From positions 9,587,501-9,651,500 of the forward strand of contig NC_053418.1 of NCBI RefSeq assembly GCF_016859285.1: 64,000 nucleotides of DNA. The letters run 5' to 3'. Positions 52,354-64,000 of the stretch are shown piece by piece. The notes under the pieces are model-generated. The model made no database searches. It was not told the DNA's origin and saw only the letters and a program-made list of their open reading frames with translations. Origin of the DNA: Xiphias gladius (taxonomy: Eukaryota > Chordata > Actinopteri > Istiophoriformes > Xiphiidae). Each line of letters starts with the position of its first letter. The first letter of the stretch is position 1. A program made the translations under genes and the position numbers.

Positions 52354-52940
52354 TCAGAGAAAGAGTGTGATGATGGCTGAGGACACCAGCGGGAGGATGA
52401 CACTGGGTGCAGTGGGTATGGCACAGATGCACCAGTCCTCTTCACAGCAAGATATGGGTTTTACTCACTCAGTACTTCTTTTGACAGCCCTTCGTGGTGT
52501 AACCTGCAAGACAAGATGGAAAAACCTCGTTTCAACAATAAAAAAAACCCCATCAGGCATTCAGCACACAATATTTCAGCCCAGACCCTGTCTGATAGAT
52601 AATATCTTTGAAATGCTCAGTAGCTGCACATGTATAGCATCCTAATCCACATGCTGGCACAACTTTGTGTTACGGTGAATTTTTCGATTTTGTAGTTTAT
52701 TTTGTATTTTCTTAGTTAGCCTGGCAGTAGTTTTCCTTGCCAGTCTCATTTGCTGGCTTTTTCATTTTTAATCCAAAATTGATAAAATAAAGCTCCCCAA
52801 TCCCTTGGATATATGCCATGGCCTCAGAGCCGGGCCCTTTTTATGTTTAAATGTTCAATTAAGGCACACATAACTATAAAAAGCTGATTACCTGCTGACT
52901 GAGTCATAGACAGAATCATCAGAACTCCACAAAGCTGCAT
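52354..52940 (-). pseudogene. LY6/uPAR-like pseudogene, copy E
   Basis: Exon 1 (52940-52892) is intact in structure ('MQLCGVLMILSM', 49 nt and phase 1 like the functional gene, GT donor). Exon 2 is reduced to its first part (52653 to about 52622, 'CGLGCYTCAA'). Exon 3 (52503-52354) keeps 'GYTTKGCQKKY' and then hits a TGA. The final 'LCN' motif has become 'WCIC', although the hydrophobic tail remains. Introns 1 of copies E and A share a block absent from the intact gene. Non-functional as a LY6 protein. Confidence 0.8.
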
Positions 52941-53082
52941 AGTGAACAGAGAGAAAAATGTTGATTAACCCTGTGAGAGGAGAACTGTAGCGAGGAAGTG
53001 ACCTTTTCTGAGTCCTCTTTCAGAACTTGATCCATGTCTTCTTGCTCAAAAGGCCTCCTCCGTAGTTGGTCGGCTCAAAATT

Positions 53083-53254
53083 AAAGCGATGTGATATGGA
53101 AATCATCTTACTGCTGCAACATTTACATCCTAATTCCTGTCTCACAAAAGAGACTTTATCTGCTACTGAGGATGATTTCCATATCACATTCCTTTAGTAG
53201 CAGATAAAATCTCTTTTGTGTGACAGGAACCAGGATGTAAATGTTGCAGCAGTA
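53083..53254. repeat. Nested inverted repeat with 64-bp arms
   Basis: 53109-53172 and 53190-53254 are inverse complements with about five mismatches over roughly 64 bp. The 17-bp loop is itself complementary to the sequence just outside the left arm (53083-53105, 'gatgtgatatggaaatcatc'). The structure lies in the upstream flank of LY6 copy E. The equivalent flank of the intact unit (48.76-48.82 kb) has only one arm, so it arose by a local inverted duplication. Confidence 0.85.
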
Positions 53255-54170
53255 GCATGCCTTTGATAGCTATAGCAACATCTGACATTTCACACTCAAC
53301 ATATTCAAAATTTGTGTACAAATTATAAAAAATAACTAAGGTGAAAGAATTGTGGCATGTTTATTATCTTGCAGTAGTTCATCTAGTTTCTCTCCAAGTC
53401 TGCCAGAAAGACATATGAATGATTGTGTTCTAAAACGTACCTTTTTAGAAAACTATGTGTGTGTGTTTTGAAAATTCCTCGTCTTGGCACCATTTTGTGA
53501 CCATCTGGAGGGAGTGAGTGTGAAATAACACAGGGAAAAATGCTTCTTCCATGAATGAGTGATATAAAAAAAGATCTTTGTGCTGCTGTGAATACTTGTT
53601 GCGTTATGAAGGTATACTGACAAAGAATACACAAAAACTCATTTTCTGTTTTGTGAAAAGTGGTTGCTTCGAAAATGTCCAGTGAATATTGGAAGGGTTT
53701 CGAAAAGCTCAAGAGGCCAGAGAATTTTTTTGTTACCTCAGTGTAATATCCTCGAAGTGAGTTGAAAACATGAAAATCACAAAATCTGTCGTTTTGACAT
53801 TTTCAGGTAACAGCAGCAATATGCAGCAATTCATAGGGATGATTCAATAAATGTTTCTTTGTTTAAGCCCCTATACAAACAAACTAGACTAATGTCAAAA
53901 TTAGCTGATACAATTCTTACTTTTAAACTAAATAGGCTGTATAGTAGCTGGATATTTTCTTTTATTAGTATTTTCAGTATATTCACTTATAAAGACTTAT
54001 ATTCTCAATATGTCATATACTGCATACGCCATATTTCCTGTTTTACAGAGAAAAATTAAAATTTTTGACAAATCCAGGTGCGTCAAGAAATAAGAGTCCT
54101 CTGAATGTGCAGTGCAACAAATCCTTTCTGCATTTAATTTGTCTGAAGTGGTGTGACTTTGTTGAACTTT
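53255..54170. other. Upstream flank of LY6 copy E
   Basis: 53.45-53.74 kb is paralogous to 48.95-49.29 kb. No gene recognised. Confidence 0.5.
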
Positions 54171-54340
54171 CGATGCTTTGCATTGTAGTAGTATGAAAAG
54201 TAATCAAAGGCATCAAACTAGGTAGTGTGAAATCTATGTATATATGTCATCTGGTCGTCTCTGTAGATCCTCAGGCTTGACAACTAACAGTATAAAATAT
54301 TAACTTGCTCATGATTGTTCATATTTTGCATTGTGTTTTA
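54171..54340 (-). repeat. LY6 unit remnant F (3' flank only)
   Basis: 'gctttgcattgtagtagtatgaaaagtaatcaa', 'catcaaactaggtagtgtgaaat' and 'cctcaggcttgacaactaac' match the 3' flank of copies C and E (near 47.11 and 52.08 kb). No exon follows. Confidence 0.6.
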
Positions 54341-55130
54341 TCACCAATCTTAAATGTTTGCATTTTCTCTTTAGATAAACCTTGAGTAATCTACTGCAGA
54401 CCTGGGCCGAGTCCTTCAAATGTGGATAACCACGTTATCCAGATTAAAATGTTGAGGATTTGACATGTCTTTTTTACAGCCCAGAGCCTCCCACTAATTT
54501 AAAAAAGTTAGAAAACTGGAATTCAATAAACTGAAACCCCTTTCCTAAAAATGAATGTCGTTATATAATGTTAATATGAGGTGGTCCTCATAATCACCTG
54601 TGTCATTGGACCTTAAAAAGTAACATAATCACATACCAGAACCAGTATAATTTTCACACAGAGGAGAATGTAGAGTAATGCCCTAACATGTGGTGTTCCC
54701 AAGGCTGTAATTTCCAAAGCTAGCACCTATCTCAGGATCCCAGATCCCCAGGTGGCCCCAGATGTCCCGAGGGTATTGGTTTACTGTATATATTTAATAA
54801 CCTGTAACTTTCTTTGGTACCACAACAGCAAAATATCAACTGACATGATTCAACTGACACGCTTTGTGCTTATATGTTGCATGCTCTGAAGCTAATTTAT
54901 GTTTAGCCAAATTACAACATCGCAAATTACATGGCGCCATGTAGTAGTGCAGCATAGTATTACTGTATACACTACACAGAAGGTCGAGGAAAGGTACCTA
55001 CCTCTAACAGGTCGTTCCGTCCATAGGTGGATCAGCTGGGGATCAATGCTTAACATGTGACTTGGCATCCAACACATTGCCATTGCTGTTTTAGGCACTT
55101 TAGATGTTTAGATTTGTATCCATCACAAAA
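54341..55130. other. Intergenic, no gene seen
   Basis: Unassigned AT-rich sequence between the LY6 cluster and a Tc1 fragment. Confidence 0.5.
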
Positions 55131-55300
55131 AAAAACATCAGGGAGGGATCTCAACGATCCCAAATTCATTCTGCAGCATGACAATGACCCCAAACATGCA
55201 GCCAGAGTCATAAAAAACTATCTTCAACAAATAGAAAGAAAGAAAGAAAAAAAAAAAACAAAAAAAAAAAACAGGGAGTCCTGCAATGGATGGTATTCAA
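55131..55300 (+). mobile_element. Tc1-like transposase fragment
   Basis: 'ggagggatctcaacgatcccaaattcattctgcagcatgacaatgaccccaaacatgca' encodes 'LQHDNDPKHAARVIKNYL', the catalytic DNDPKH segment of Tc1 transposases. It is followed by an A-rich insertion and 'gggagtcctgcaatggatggta' from the same family. Both ends are missing. Confidence 0.75.
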
Positions 55301-56322
55301 AATTTTTTTTCACAAGTCTGTATGTGATATCTGGATGTATAATCTCTGCTTCCACCATTTCTGCTATTTTTACAGCTTTTGTGCTGTGTTAACTGAAGAG
55401 GGACACTTCAGGAAAAAATATGATAAAAAATGTGTGTGGATGAATGTAAGTGTCAAAAAAAAAATCAAAAAAAAAATCAAGCATTCTATTTTATGATATT
55501 TTTTTGGGAAAGCTTTATTTTATGGCTCCATACATTTCTAATTGTTTTCTAGGAAGTTTACTTTAAAGTACTGTGTAATATGGCTTTGATTATAGGTAAA
55601 CTACAGAAAGTATTTTGTTCACATACTTCCAAATAAGTAATTAAGTCTTACGATTGAAAGCTCTTAGACGGCTGTTTTTAAGTGGTGTACTTCTCGTTTA
55701 GCAATGCAGATCTGAGACCATCGCGGTGTGACTCAGTTTTACACATTAGACCGGAAGTAACCGGACGGCGTAGCCAGATGAGTTGACGCGCTAAGAGAAG
55801 AAGGGAAAGCGTTCAAACCCTGCACTTGAATATGGCTACCAGATAGTCCAGATTTAACTAGTTCACATACTAGTTAGAGGACGACAGTGCATCACTTATA
55901 CGAGAATGTTTCGGAGGCACAGTTTTCATCCGCGGCAGATTAGCTAGATAAATGAAGTCTCAGAAAATAAAAATAAAAAAATAAAAAAAGTTCCTCCAGC
56001 GCAAGAAAAAAAACGAAACAAAACCTCTTCTTACCTCAAATCGGACTAAGTGTGCAAAAAAAAGCAAACAGTTGCGACCACATTGTCGAGCCCAATAGTC
56101 TAGTTTTGAAAGATGTAACCGGAAACCTTCCTATGTTCCGATTGACCTGACGCTACCTACGTCATTGAACGCGCCTGCGTGATCTCAGCACATGCGCCGC
56201 TATGTTTTGAAAAGCCGGGCAGCTAAGGCTAAAGCCTTCCACTGCAATGAGAGGCTTCAAATGAGCGCAGATCTCTATGCATGTATTTCCACGATGCGTC
56301 TAATGTAGGCAAAAACGAAAAC
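55301..56322. other. Upstream region of msh3
   Basis: The msh3 promoter probably lies here. An ETS-type CCGGAAGT at 55751-55758 and a second ACCGGAAA near 56117 are typical of housekeeping promoters. In mammals DHFR lies head-to-head with MSH3, but I found no dhfr exon here. Confidence 0.4.
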
Positions 56323-56490
56323 ATGCCAAAGTCTGTGAAAAAGTCCTGCAGCACCCAGACCTCCATTAGCAGGTACTTCGGCGGACCGAGCGCCTCCAAA
56401 ACTCAGTGTGGGATTAACCAAAATCCTGCTGAGCACCAGCTTTCAAGAGGCAAGGTGAGGTGTGCTCCATTGAATATGTCACACACACAG

Positions 56491-56521
<31 letters not shown>

Positions 56522-59500
56522 TCACATACGCTTACCTTGAACCTAAACACTGAACCTGAGCTGCTTTTTCTTTCCTGCAGCAGAAACTTTCCTCTTGTGA
56601 AGATGCTGGACTGCCATCAAAACGAGCAAAGCTCACTCTACAACCTCAGCAGTTGGAGGATTTGGACTGTCAGCCTGAACCCTGTCAGAGCACTAAAGGT
56701 GAGTGCGTGCGTCTCAAACGGAAAATCCACCCGGTACTTCTCAACTCTACCGGGGGTCACCGACGCCTCACCCGTTTCCCACTGCCAAAAGCATCACATT
56801 TCTCCAAACAGCATGTGATGTTACATCCTTCTGTTAATTTGAGAATTTGAGCATTTTAGTTGTCTAAAACTTAAAAAAGTGGACTGATGTTAACTATGTT
56901 AGTGTGACAAACTATAGTGCAACCACATCAACATTATGTATGTATAATAGTAAAATATTTACATTTGGGATTTTTTCTGCTGTTTGTTTATATATAATAA
57001 TCATATTACACTGTATTTATTGTCGTTTCAGAGACGACGCTAACATCGAGTCGAGGAACAGGTGGCCTCTGCTCCTCCACCCTGGAGAAGCTGAAAGGCT
57101 TCACCTGCATGGGTGAGCCAAGCGTCAGGCACAGTGACACTCAGAGGGAGGGAAAGAAGACAGATGGTGCTAGCAGTGAAATCTGTGACCAAGGAGGCAG
57201 CGTTTGGCCCCCTCGGGAGGTTCCAAATCAACACAGCAATGAAAAGAGACTCCAGCAGACGGAGGAGGAGCATGAGGATGAAGAGGAGGAGGTTAAAGAA
57301 AAGGAGAGCTCAGGGCCAGCTGCTACAAAACAGGTACCAATTATAAATGTTGACGCCATCAAATTCGCCGTCACCAGAGTGTGCTTTGGGCAGCCGGTTG
57401 GCCCCAGGATAAAGATTTAAGCCTTCATGATCGCAAACACCTGCCCCGCTAAAGTGTACATGAGCAAGGCAGCACCATAGGAGGGCAAGCAAAAAACAAA
57501 TTTGTGTTACACACAACAGCTTGAGTTGTGTGGAGTGGAGAGCAGCTTTGTAGAAGGTTGGAGTTTCATCATTCTCTCCTGCTAAGATCTCTTTTGAAAG
57601 GAATCAGGACACAAACAAATATAATTATATGCCAACTAGCAGTCACTGCATTTTTGAGCACCAAGTTTCATAATAACAACAACAATGAAGCTAGACTGAT
57701 AAATCAGCAGGGGCGATATGTTGGCTGATGGTAAGTTTCTGCAGATATATCCGTACTGGTGTATGGGTTTGTTTATAGGTAACCAGAAGTTCCCGTATGC
57801 GAATGTCATTATTATGTCTGAGGTAATTTAGAAACATTGTATGTACATGCAGTGGTCAAATTCTTTGGAAACAAATTTTAGAGATTTTTATTAAAAATCT
57901 TTGTCTATGTTATTTGTTTATGTATGACTATTGGCCACTATGTCATTCCTGGATTTTTTAACTCTCAAATATCAATATGGGTAATGGCCATACAATCCAG
58001 TATTTGATGGGCTATAGACAACAACAAATGAAAGATGAAGTGAATGGAAGATTGATAAGGAAGAAAAGTTTGCAAGAGGTGCGTTTTTGTCTCACACGAG
58101 TGGGAAAACGAGAACTGGAGGCTTTGAGTTGGCAGCTGTTGTGGCTGCAAAGCGAGAGTGACTTTCGTCTAGGTAAACTATTGTTTTGCCTTTTGCAGGG
58201 ATTCCTCTTGTCTCAGTTTGCAAAGTCAGGAAGAGGAGGGGGGGGAGGAAAGGGTGCAGAGTGGAGTCCTCTCTCGGACTTTAGCGCCCCCTCCAGACGC
58301 TCGAAAAGCATATTCACTCCCCTGGAACAGCAGGTCATCCAGCTGAAACAACAACATGAGGATGCCTTGTTGGCTGTGGAGTGTGGTTACAAGTACAGGT
58401 TCTTTGGAGAGGATGCAGAGGTGAGAACAGAAAGAGTCCGTATTAATGATGCAAAGAGGCCATTCACAATATTAATTCCAAAATATATTAAATATATTAC
58501 TGTCTGAAAGTCATTTCATTATGACATTATGTTTTGTTACTGGTTAAAGGATATTTCCAGTCAGTGTTAATGCCATTTTTAATTCATTTTGGGAGAGGTC
58601 ATGGTGAAACATGCCCTGATAACTCAACTTGGCCTCAGTTATTCTTTAAGGTGGCACAGATGTCGTCTTTGCGTGTGTGAACAGATTGCTGCAAAGGAGC
58701 TGAATATCGTGTGTCATCTGGATCATAACTTCATGACGTGCAGCATCCCCGCACACCGCCTGTTTGTTCATGTCAGACGGTTGGTGTCCCACGGACACAA
58801 GGTATGAAGTATATATTCCATATTGTTTGTATTTAGAGCTGTTAAGAGCCGTGCCGTTTCTTATCGCTACATTGTTGTCTTTAATTTCTAGGTTGGCGTG
58901 GTTAAGCAGACAGAGACGTCTGCGATCAAGGCCTCTGGGGCCAACAGGAATGCTCTGTTCACTCGTCAGCTCAGTGCTCTGTACACTAAGTCCACTCTAG
59001 TCGGAGAGGGTATCCTTATAGACTATGAATATCTGCGTGCATGTGTCCCTAAAACAGCCTTTTCTATCTCTGCATGTCTAAAGCTGTGTCCTTGACAGTT
59101 TTTTTGAGATGTAAACCCGGTCTGCAGACTGGGGGACGTGGAGGAGGGGGCCTGTGGTGATGTGGTGTCGGATCCTCCCGATAGCTTCCTGCTGTGTATT
59201 AGTGAGAGCTGGGATAAATTGAAGAAGCAGCTCACTGTAGGGCTGGTGGTGAGTATGATGAGTACAGATTCATTAAAACTGAGGATGCATTCAGGCAATT
59301 CGTTAATCAGGTTGTTCAGTTTCAAGCAGATTAATATTGATAGTTTAGTTTATTTGAAAGTTAAAGAAAGATTGTATCTCAACTTGTTCGTCAACACACG
59401 CACAGGGGATTGTGTTGTTATCTTGTACCTCCTTTGTGTAACTGATTGTTAATTACTGGTTTATTTGAATATTACATTTGTTCTCTCACTCTGTAGCCGA

Positions 59501-60570
59501 TGAGGTGCAATAATCTAATCTGAGGAGAAGGATTGGGGGATTACAACGATATACATATTGTGAGGCATTAAAAAATCGTCTGTAGACAGAGATTTTTTGG
59601 TACCATTTATCCCAAATTAACTCTCCCTCTAACATTTTACAGTCTTTTAGATTAATTTATTGAAGTTCTATCCCTTCTCTTTATTTGTCAGGTATTTACT
59701 TCAAGGGATTAACCAAAAACAGACATTCTCATCTGGCTATTTTATCCATTAGGAGTTTCTCCCTTTCATTTCTAGAAAATGTAGGATATCATGATGTATA
59801 ACAATATCACAAGAAAACATACACCGAAATAGAAAACTGTGCCAATGTCAACCAGCCCTGATACGGAGAATAAAGCGATGCTAGAGTAAATAAATAAAGT
59901 TAACGGTGGTTACAGCTAGGTTATAAAGAAAAAAAAAGACTCTTAATTATTAATTCTTTTATTTGTCTTTGTCGTAAGCAACATGGTATTTTTTTTTATT
60001 GCATCTTAATTTGCATTCTCCACTTTTATTTTCTTTTTCTTATTTTTCAAAGGGGCCTCTTATTTCCCTCATAGTTAGTTACTTAACCTTGTTGTAGCTG
60101 CACCTTAAAAAGATAAACTTTGAGCACAAGCGGTGCTTCTTTGACATCTGATTTAGAAGGAAAGCAACTCCACATGAAATTGAATGACCCAGTTTTGTTT
60201 AAAAAAACACTTTAGAGTCTTTATTATATGAGCAATGTGAAGGAATATGTTATAGAAACATAACATTACCCTTGAAAGTCAGACCAAGGGGTCGAGCGCT
60301 AAAGGAAAAAAATAGTAAATGTCTTACCACGGTACACGCATATGTTTTCTTTGTTATTTCTTCACTGTGTGCATTCATCTTATGCATGTGTTTTTGTATG
60401 TAGGCAGTCCAGCCCAGCACAGGAGACGTGTTACTGGACTGTTTCCCTGATGGTCAGTCTCGCTCTGAGCTGGAGGCTCGTGTCCTAAAGATCAACCCTG
60501 TGGAGATCCTGGTGCCCTCCTACCTCTCCGAACAAACCCAGAGACTCCTACAGAGCGTCACCAATGCCAG
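56323..60570 (+). CDS. msh3: DNA mismatch repair protein Msh3, N-terminal part (runs out of window)
   Basis: MutS-beta subunit that with Msh2 recognises insertion-deletion loops. Eight exons are seen: 56323-56454, 56581-56698, 57032-57333, 58199-58420, 58685-58801, 58892-59009, 59109-59248 and 60404-60570, all in phase and ending in phase 2. I chose ATG 56323 (A at -3) over in-frame ATG 56281. A PCNA-binding box 'QTSISRYF' is at residues 12-19. Next come 'STLEKLKGF', an acidic linker ('[15 protein letters not shown]') and '[18 protein letters not shown]'. The mismatch-binding domain follows, with '[19 protein letters not shown]', '[15 protein letters not shown]', '[20 protein letters not shown]' and '[15 protein letters not shown]'; the connector begins with '[13 protein letters not shown]'. 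The lever, clamp and ATPase domains must lie beyond the right edge. No lesion was seen. Confidence 0.95.
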
Positions 60571-63500
60571 GTAATCTGCTATCGGGACACTAGGGGGCAG
60601 TATATTCCCATTTACTACATGACAGTATATTCTTACTGGTGTGTAAGTGTGTGAGTGTGTGTGCTTGTGTGTGTGCGCGTGTGTGCATGCGTGTGTGTGT
60701 GTGTGTGTGTGCGTGTGTGAGAGTTTAGTCTATTTCATTCTAAGGGATTGTGTTTTGATTTCCCTAGGCAGGTAGACAGTTGTTTTGTCTGGAGTTCTCT
60801 GGGCTCAGTCTGGAAGAGGAAATCAATGTGGACTCAAAGAGAGGTTGTGTGATAATGGTCCTCAGCACCCTGGGTAACACTGCAGGGCTGAACAGGGTCC
60901 ACCAGTGCTTATATATTATATAATTTCATAGACTGACTTTCTCCCTAAGCTGGTGTTTTTTATAATACTTATTTTACAAAGAAAATATTTGTTAGGTGAT
61001 GTATTAAGTGTGTTTCATTGGTCAAACGTGTAAAGTAGTTATTAAAGTTAATAAAAGCTGGCTGGTGGCCCTGGAGTCCCCAGCAGGCTCTAATGTTGAT
61101 AAATGTATTTGCAAGCCTTTAGAGCTTTGTTCCTCAGGGTCAAAGAAATAAAGTCCATTGCTAATTTATTTATTTTTTTTACAGTGTACATTACATTTAC
61201 TGTACAAAATTTACAATTTGCAAAATAACAGTTAATAGATGCTCCTACACAGAGAAGTTGTGGAAAAAGTATTCAGACTAATATTATCAACACCATCATG
61301 GGAAAAACACTGCAATACATGTAAAGGTCAAACATTTAAATTGTTACTTTGGATAAAGTGAACATTGTAGGTGTTAAAATGCAAGGAAAAAACAATAACA
61401 GTAAGGGTCCCCTATGAACAGAAGTACAGGTTTTGCTTGTTGTCATCATTCTCCTGTTCATTTTGGCATTTAAAAAGTTATTTTTTTGTTCTGTGCAAAA
61501 CTGTATTCAAAATTTTATCTGAAGCTAACATAAGGATTCAGCCATTTAAATAGTCAAATCAAATGACACAAGCTACACAAGCTACAGCCTTTTTAATACA
61601 GAATTTCCTCTTTTTGTTACTATTCTTCCACTGTGACTCAATAGGGAACCACAAAGTGGTAAGTTTATACTTAAAAGACTGTAACTTTAGAAGATGGCCA
61701 AAGCCTCATGTTTGCTTCAGATGAACTTTCGAATACATTTTAGCTTTGAACAAGGAAAGTGGATTTTATCCCCCATGACTTACATGGAAAATCACATTAG
61801 GAAGGAATCTTTAGTGGCCAGGAATTATTACATCAAGCAAAACCTCTTTTAATGTTCATATGGGTACCTGTCTGTTGTTTTAAGACAAACACACAAATTG
61901 TGTACCTATATTTTTAGCACATAGCTGAGTCCTCACAGTCAAAGTAACGCCATCATTTCAAATGATGATAGAAACTTGCCCGCAGCAAATCATCATAGTG
62001 GTTAGCTCAGAATAAGAACATGGACAACGGGGAGTTGTCAACGTCTTTGTTGTACTAACAAGCTTCAACCAAGTCGGATGCAAAAGCAGACCTCCATTTA
62101 AAATATTCAGCCTGCTGCATGAACCGCAACATTCAATGCTTTGTCCTTTGATCATCTTCTGACTAGCAGCGTGGCCAGCGTTAGTGATGCTGAACTGCTG
62201 TATTCCAGAAACCTGTTGCTTCCCATCGTGCCACCATTTGGTGCATCTTTGCGGATGGTCTGCACCCAGCATGTTCACAGCGGTGTGGATTGGGTCCTCT
62301 GGAGGCTGTCTGATTATGCTGTGAAAATGAAACGAGGGAGTGGTATGGAGTGAAGTGGATTAGATTGGAAGGGGATGGTTGGATAAATGGGAAGAATGTC
62401 TGCTGCTTTCGAATCATCGATGGTACACATTTCTCATTATACACCTTTTTTATTACAACAGCTATTTTCTTTTTGTTTTCATTTTTTCCCTCTCAGATTG
62501 AATTCCGGAAATTTTTGTTAATTTGTATTCATTCCTCTCTTTCTTTGTCTTTCCCCCTCTTCCTTTTTTCAGCAGTCCGTGTTGAGTGATTATAGCGGAG
62601 ATGGGCCTGTTAAGGCCAGTCCAGTTATTGTGTTCTAACAGCACTGCTTTCTAAATTGGGCTCATCAGAGACAAAACTTTTCTCAATTTGCAGCCTGTAT
62701 CATACAAATATAGGGCAGCATTTTCTGTTCAGCTCAGACAGAAAATTTATCACATTTATATTCACATGCTGGGTCCTTTACAGATTACTACTATTGGCAT
62801 CTTCCTGACATTTTTCTAGGTTATTAGTTTTTTTTCTCAATCATGGTTCATCAGACTGAGAAAATTGACACTTAAAGTGCTTGAATGATTCTGAAATAGA
62901 TTCTTTGATGGATGTCAGCTTTGAGACTTGTAAACATTACAGTAATGTTATCTCCAACCCATCGAAACATACAAAAGCAAGACCCACCCAGGTTAACGTT
63001 AAAAACAAGGGATTTTTGTGGCTGCTGATGTTAGCTTGACATCCTATGTGTCTCTGGGGTTTGCTGATGAGATGGGCCCCAAGGCAACGGAATGTACGTG
63101 TGTTCATGGAGCGGCAGGTAATGAGTCCCCAGGAGGTTGGTAGTAGCTAGGTGAAGTATTGCTTTACTTGCTTTACTCATCCACAGCCTGGACTCATGAG
63201 TCAGGATCAGAGCAGTGAAGGAGATCAGAGCGACTGAAAAGCTCACTGGCCGATGCTGCCAAGACCAACGTTCTCGCTTTCTCACTCTTCCAAAGATTTT
63301 AAGTTGATGACTGACACTCTTGAGAGTTAATATTACATCCTGGGTACACGGTCAGACAGCAGTCATCTATCAGGATAGATCCGCACAAGCACACACGCCC
63401 ACACACCAGAAAACATATTTTATGAGTGTTTGTGTGTGTGTTTAGATTTAAATGGCCACTCTCAGAGCGTTGTATTCACCCTGAAGCAATAGAGACTCAT

Positions 63501-63761
63501 CGAGAACCTTAATCTGTTGTGCACATTAACCTCTGATCTCTGGGTCTCAACATTCTGATTTAACCTTTAGCATCTCTGTTTTTGATTGATTATCACCAAC
63601 ACAGTGCTGTGTGTATTTGAAAAAGAAACTCACTGCCCAAGAAGTGTTTTGTCACTTCTTAATATGAAGCACCCACCCCTTCACGTCTGCAGTGACGGAA
63701 CAAACCCAAATTACAATTTAATTCCATATAATTTGTAGTAGTATTGAAAAATGGCATCTGA
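60571..63761. other. msh3: msh3 intron, no further exon recognised
   Basis: After exon 8 I could not find the next msh3 exon (human 'DDRIRVERMDNIYFEYS' region), so this is probably a long intron. It holds a GT-rich patch (60646-60719). Confidence 0.5.
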
Positions 63762-63850
63762 GGGGCGCCTCGGTGGGACATTTGTTAAGGGGGGTACCAC
63801 ATAATTGCAAACTCCATGGTTTGACTCCTGACCTGGGGGAACTTTTGTTG
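63762..63850 (+). mobile_element. tRNA-derived SINE head
   Basis: 'ggggcgcctcggtgggacat', 'gtaccacataattgcaaact' and 'ccatggtttgactcctgacc' match the tRNA-like head of an abundant percomorph SINE. A near-consensus B box GGTTTGACTCC is at 63818-63828. The A box is degraded, and the tail after 63850 could not be assigned. Confidence 0.6.
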
Positions 63851-64000
63851 GAAAATTGTGTATTTCCACCAAATGATTTATCAACATACATAGTTCCCAA
63901 AAGATGCATCCAAAAGACTTTGAATATCCCTTCACTTTTCGCCTAGCCCCACCATGACGTTGATAATTATGGTTTTGGGTGAAATATCTCAAGAACTATA

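Noticed and set aside
55300-56280. A dhfr gene head-to-head with msh3, as in mammals
   Set aside because: No minus-strand sequence resembling the DHFR start or any other DHFR exon was found.
60768-60850. Possible ninth msh3 exon after a 'ttgatttccctag' acceptor
   Set aside because: The in-phase translation does not resemble any Msh3 segment and soon ends in a stop.

Overview
The window looks like a piece of teleost fish genome, probably percomorph. It holds spliced vertebrate genes, very long CA/GT microsatellites, several Tc1/mariner copies, and interspersed repeats that I recognise from percomorph genomes. I see no bacterial features, tRNA or rRNA genes, CRISPR arrays or recognisable retroviral elements.

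Layout: 0-8.6 kb is microsatellite-rich intergenic DNA. On the minus strand lie an intronless alpha-2 adrenergic receptor (8.6-10.2 kb, best called adra2b) and the four-exon MAP-kinase phosphatase dusp2 (18.8-20.6 kb). A MITE-like repeat and a decayed Tc1 element lie between them. Just upstream of dusp2 is a compact cluster of SRF (CArG), ETS and CRE motifs, as expected for an immediate-early gene. At 24.2-27.7 kb, also on the minus strand, is a multi-exon izumo1 (sperm-egg adhesion) gene. I assembled it from small exons whose phases all agree except for one extra base in the immunoglobulin-domain exon. On the plus strand, myorg (a GH31 glycosidase) runs from a TATA-type promoter at 29.2 kb to 35.7 kb.

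At 37.2-38.15 kb is an almost purely alternating purine-pyrimidine minisatellite that produces long false open frames on both strands. From 39 to 54 kb is a decaying LY6/uPAR gene cluster on the minus strand: one intact three-exon gene (47.5-48.5 kb), two pseudogenes and at least three flank-only remnants. It is interrupted by a Tc1 copy, and a 250-bp inverted repeat lies inside it. From 56.3 kb the first eight coding exons of msh3 (mismatch repair) run on the plus strand; the rest of that gene lies beyond the window.

The adra2b-dusp2 pairing matches the mammalian arrangement on human 2q11. Izumo1, myorg and msh3 lie on other chromosomes in human, so this fish neighbourhood is a mosaic. The genes do not form a pathway. 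The one functional coincidence worth noting is a sperm fusion-complex gene within 20 kb of an LY6/uPAR cluster, since fish fertilisation uses an LY6-family egg receptor; I see no evidence that these LY6 copies are that receptor.
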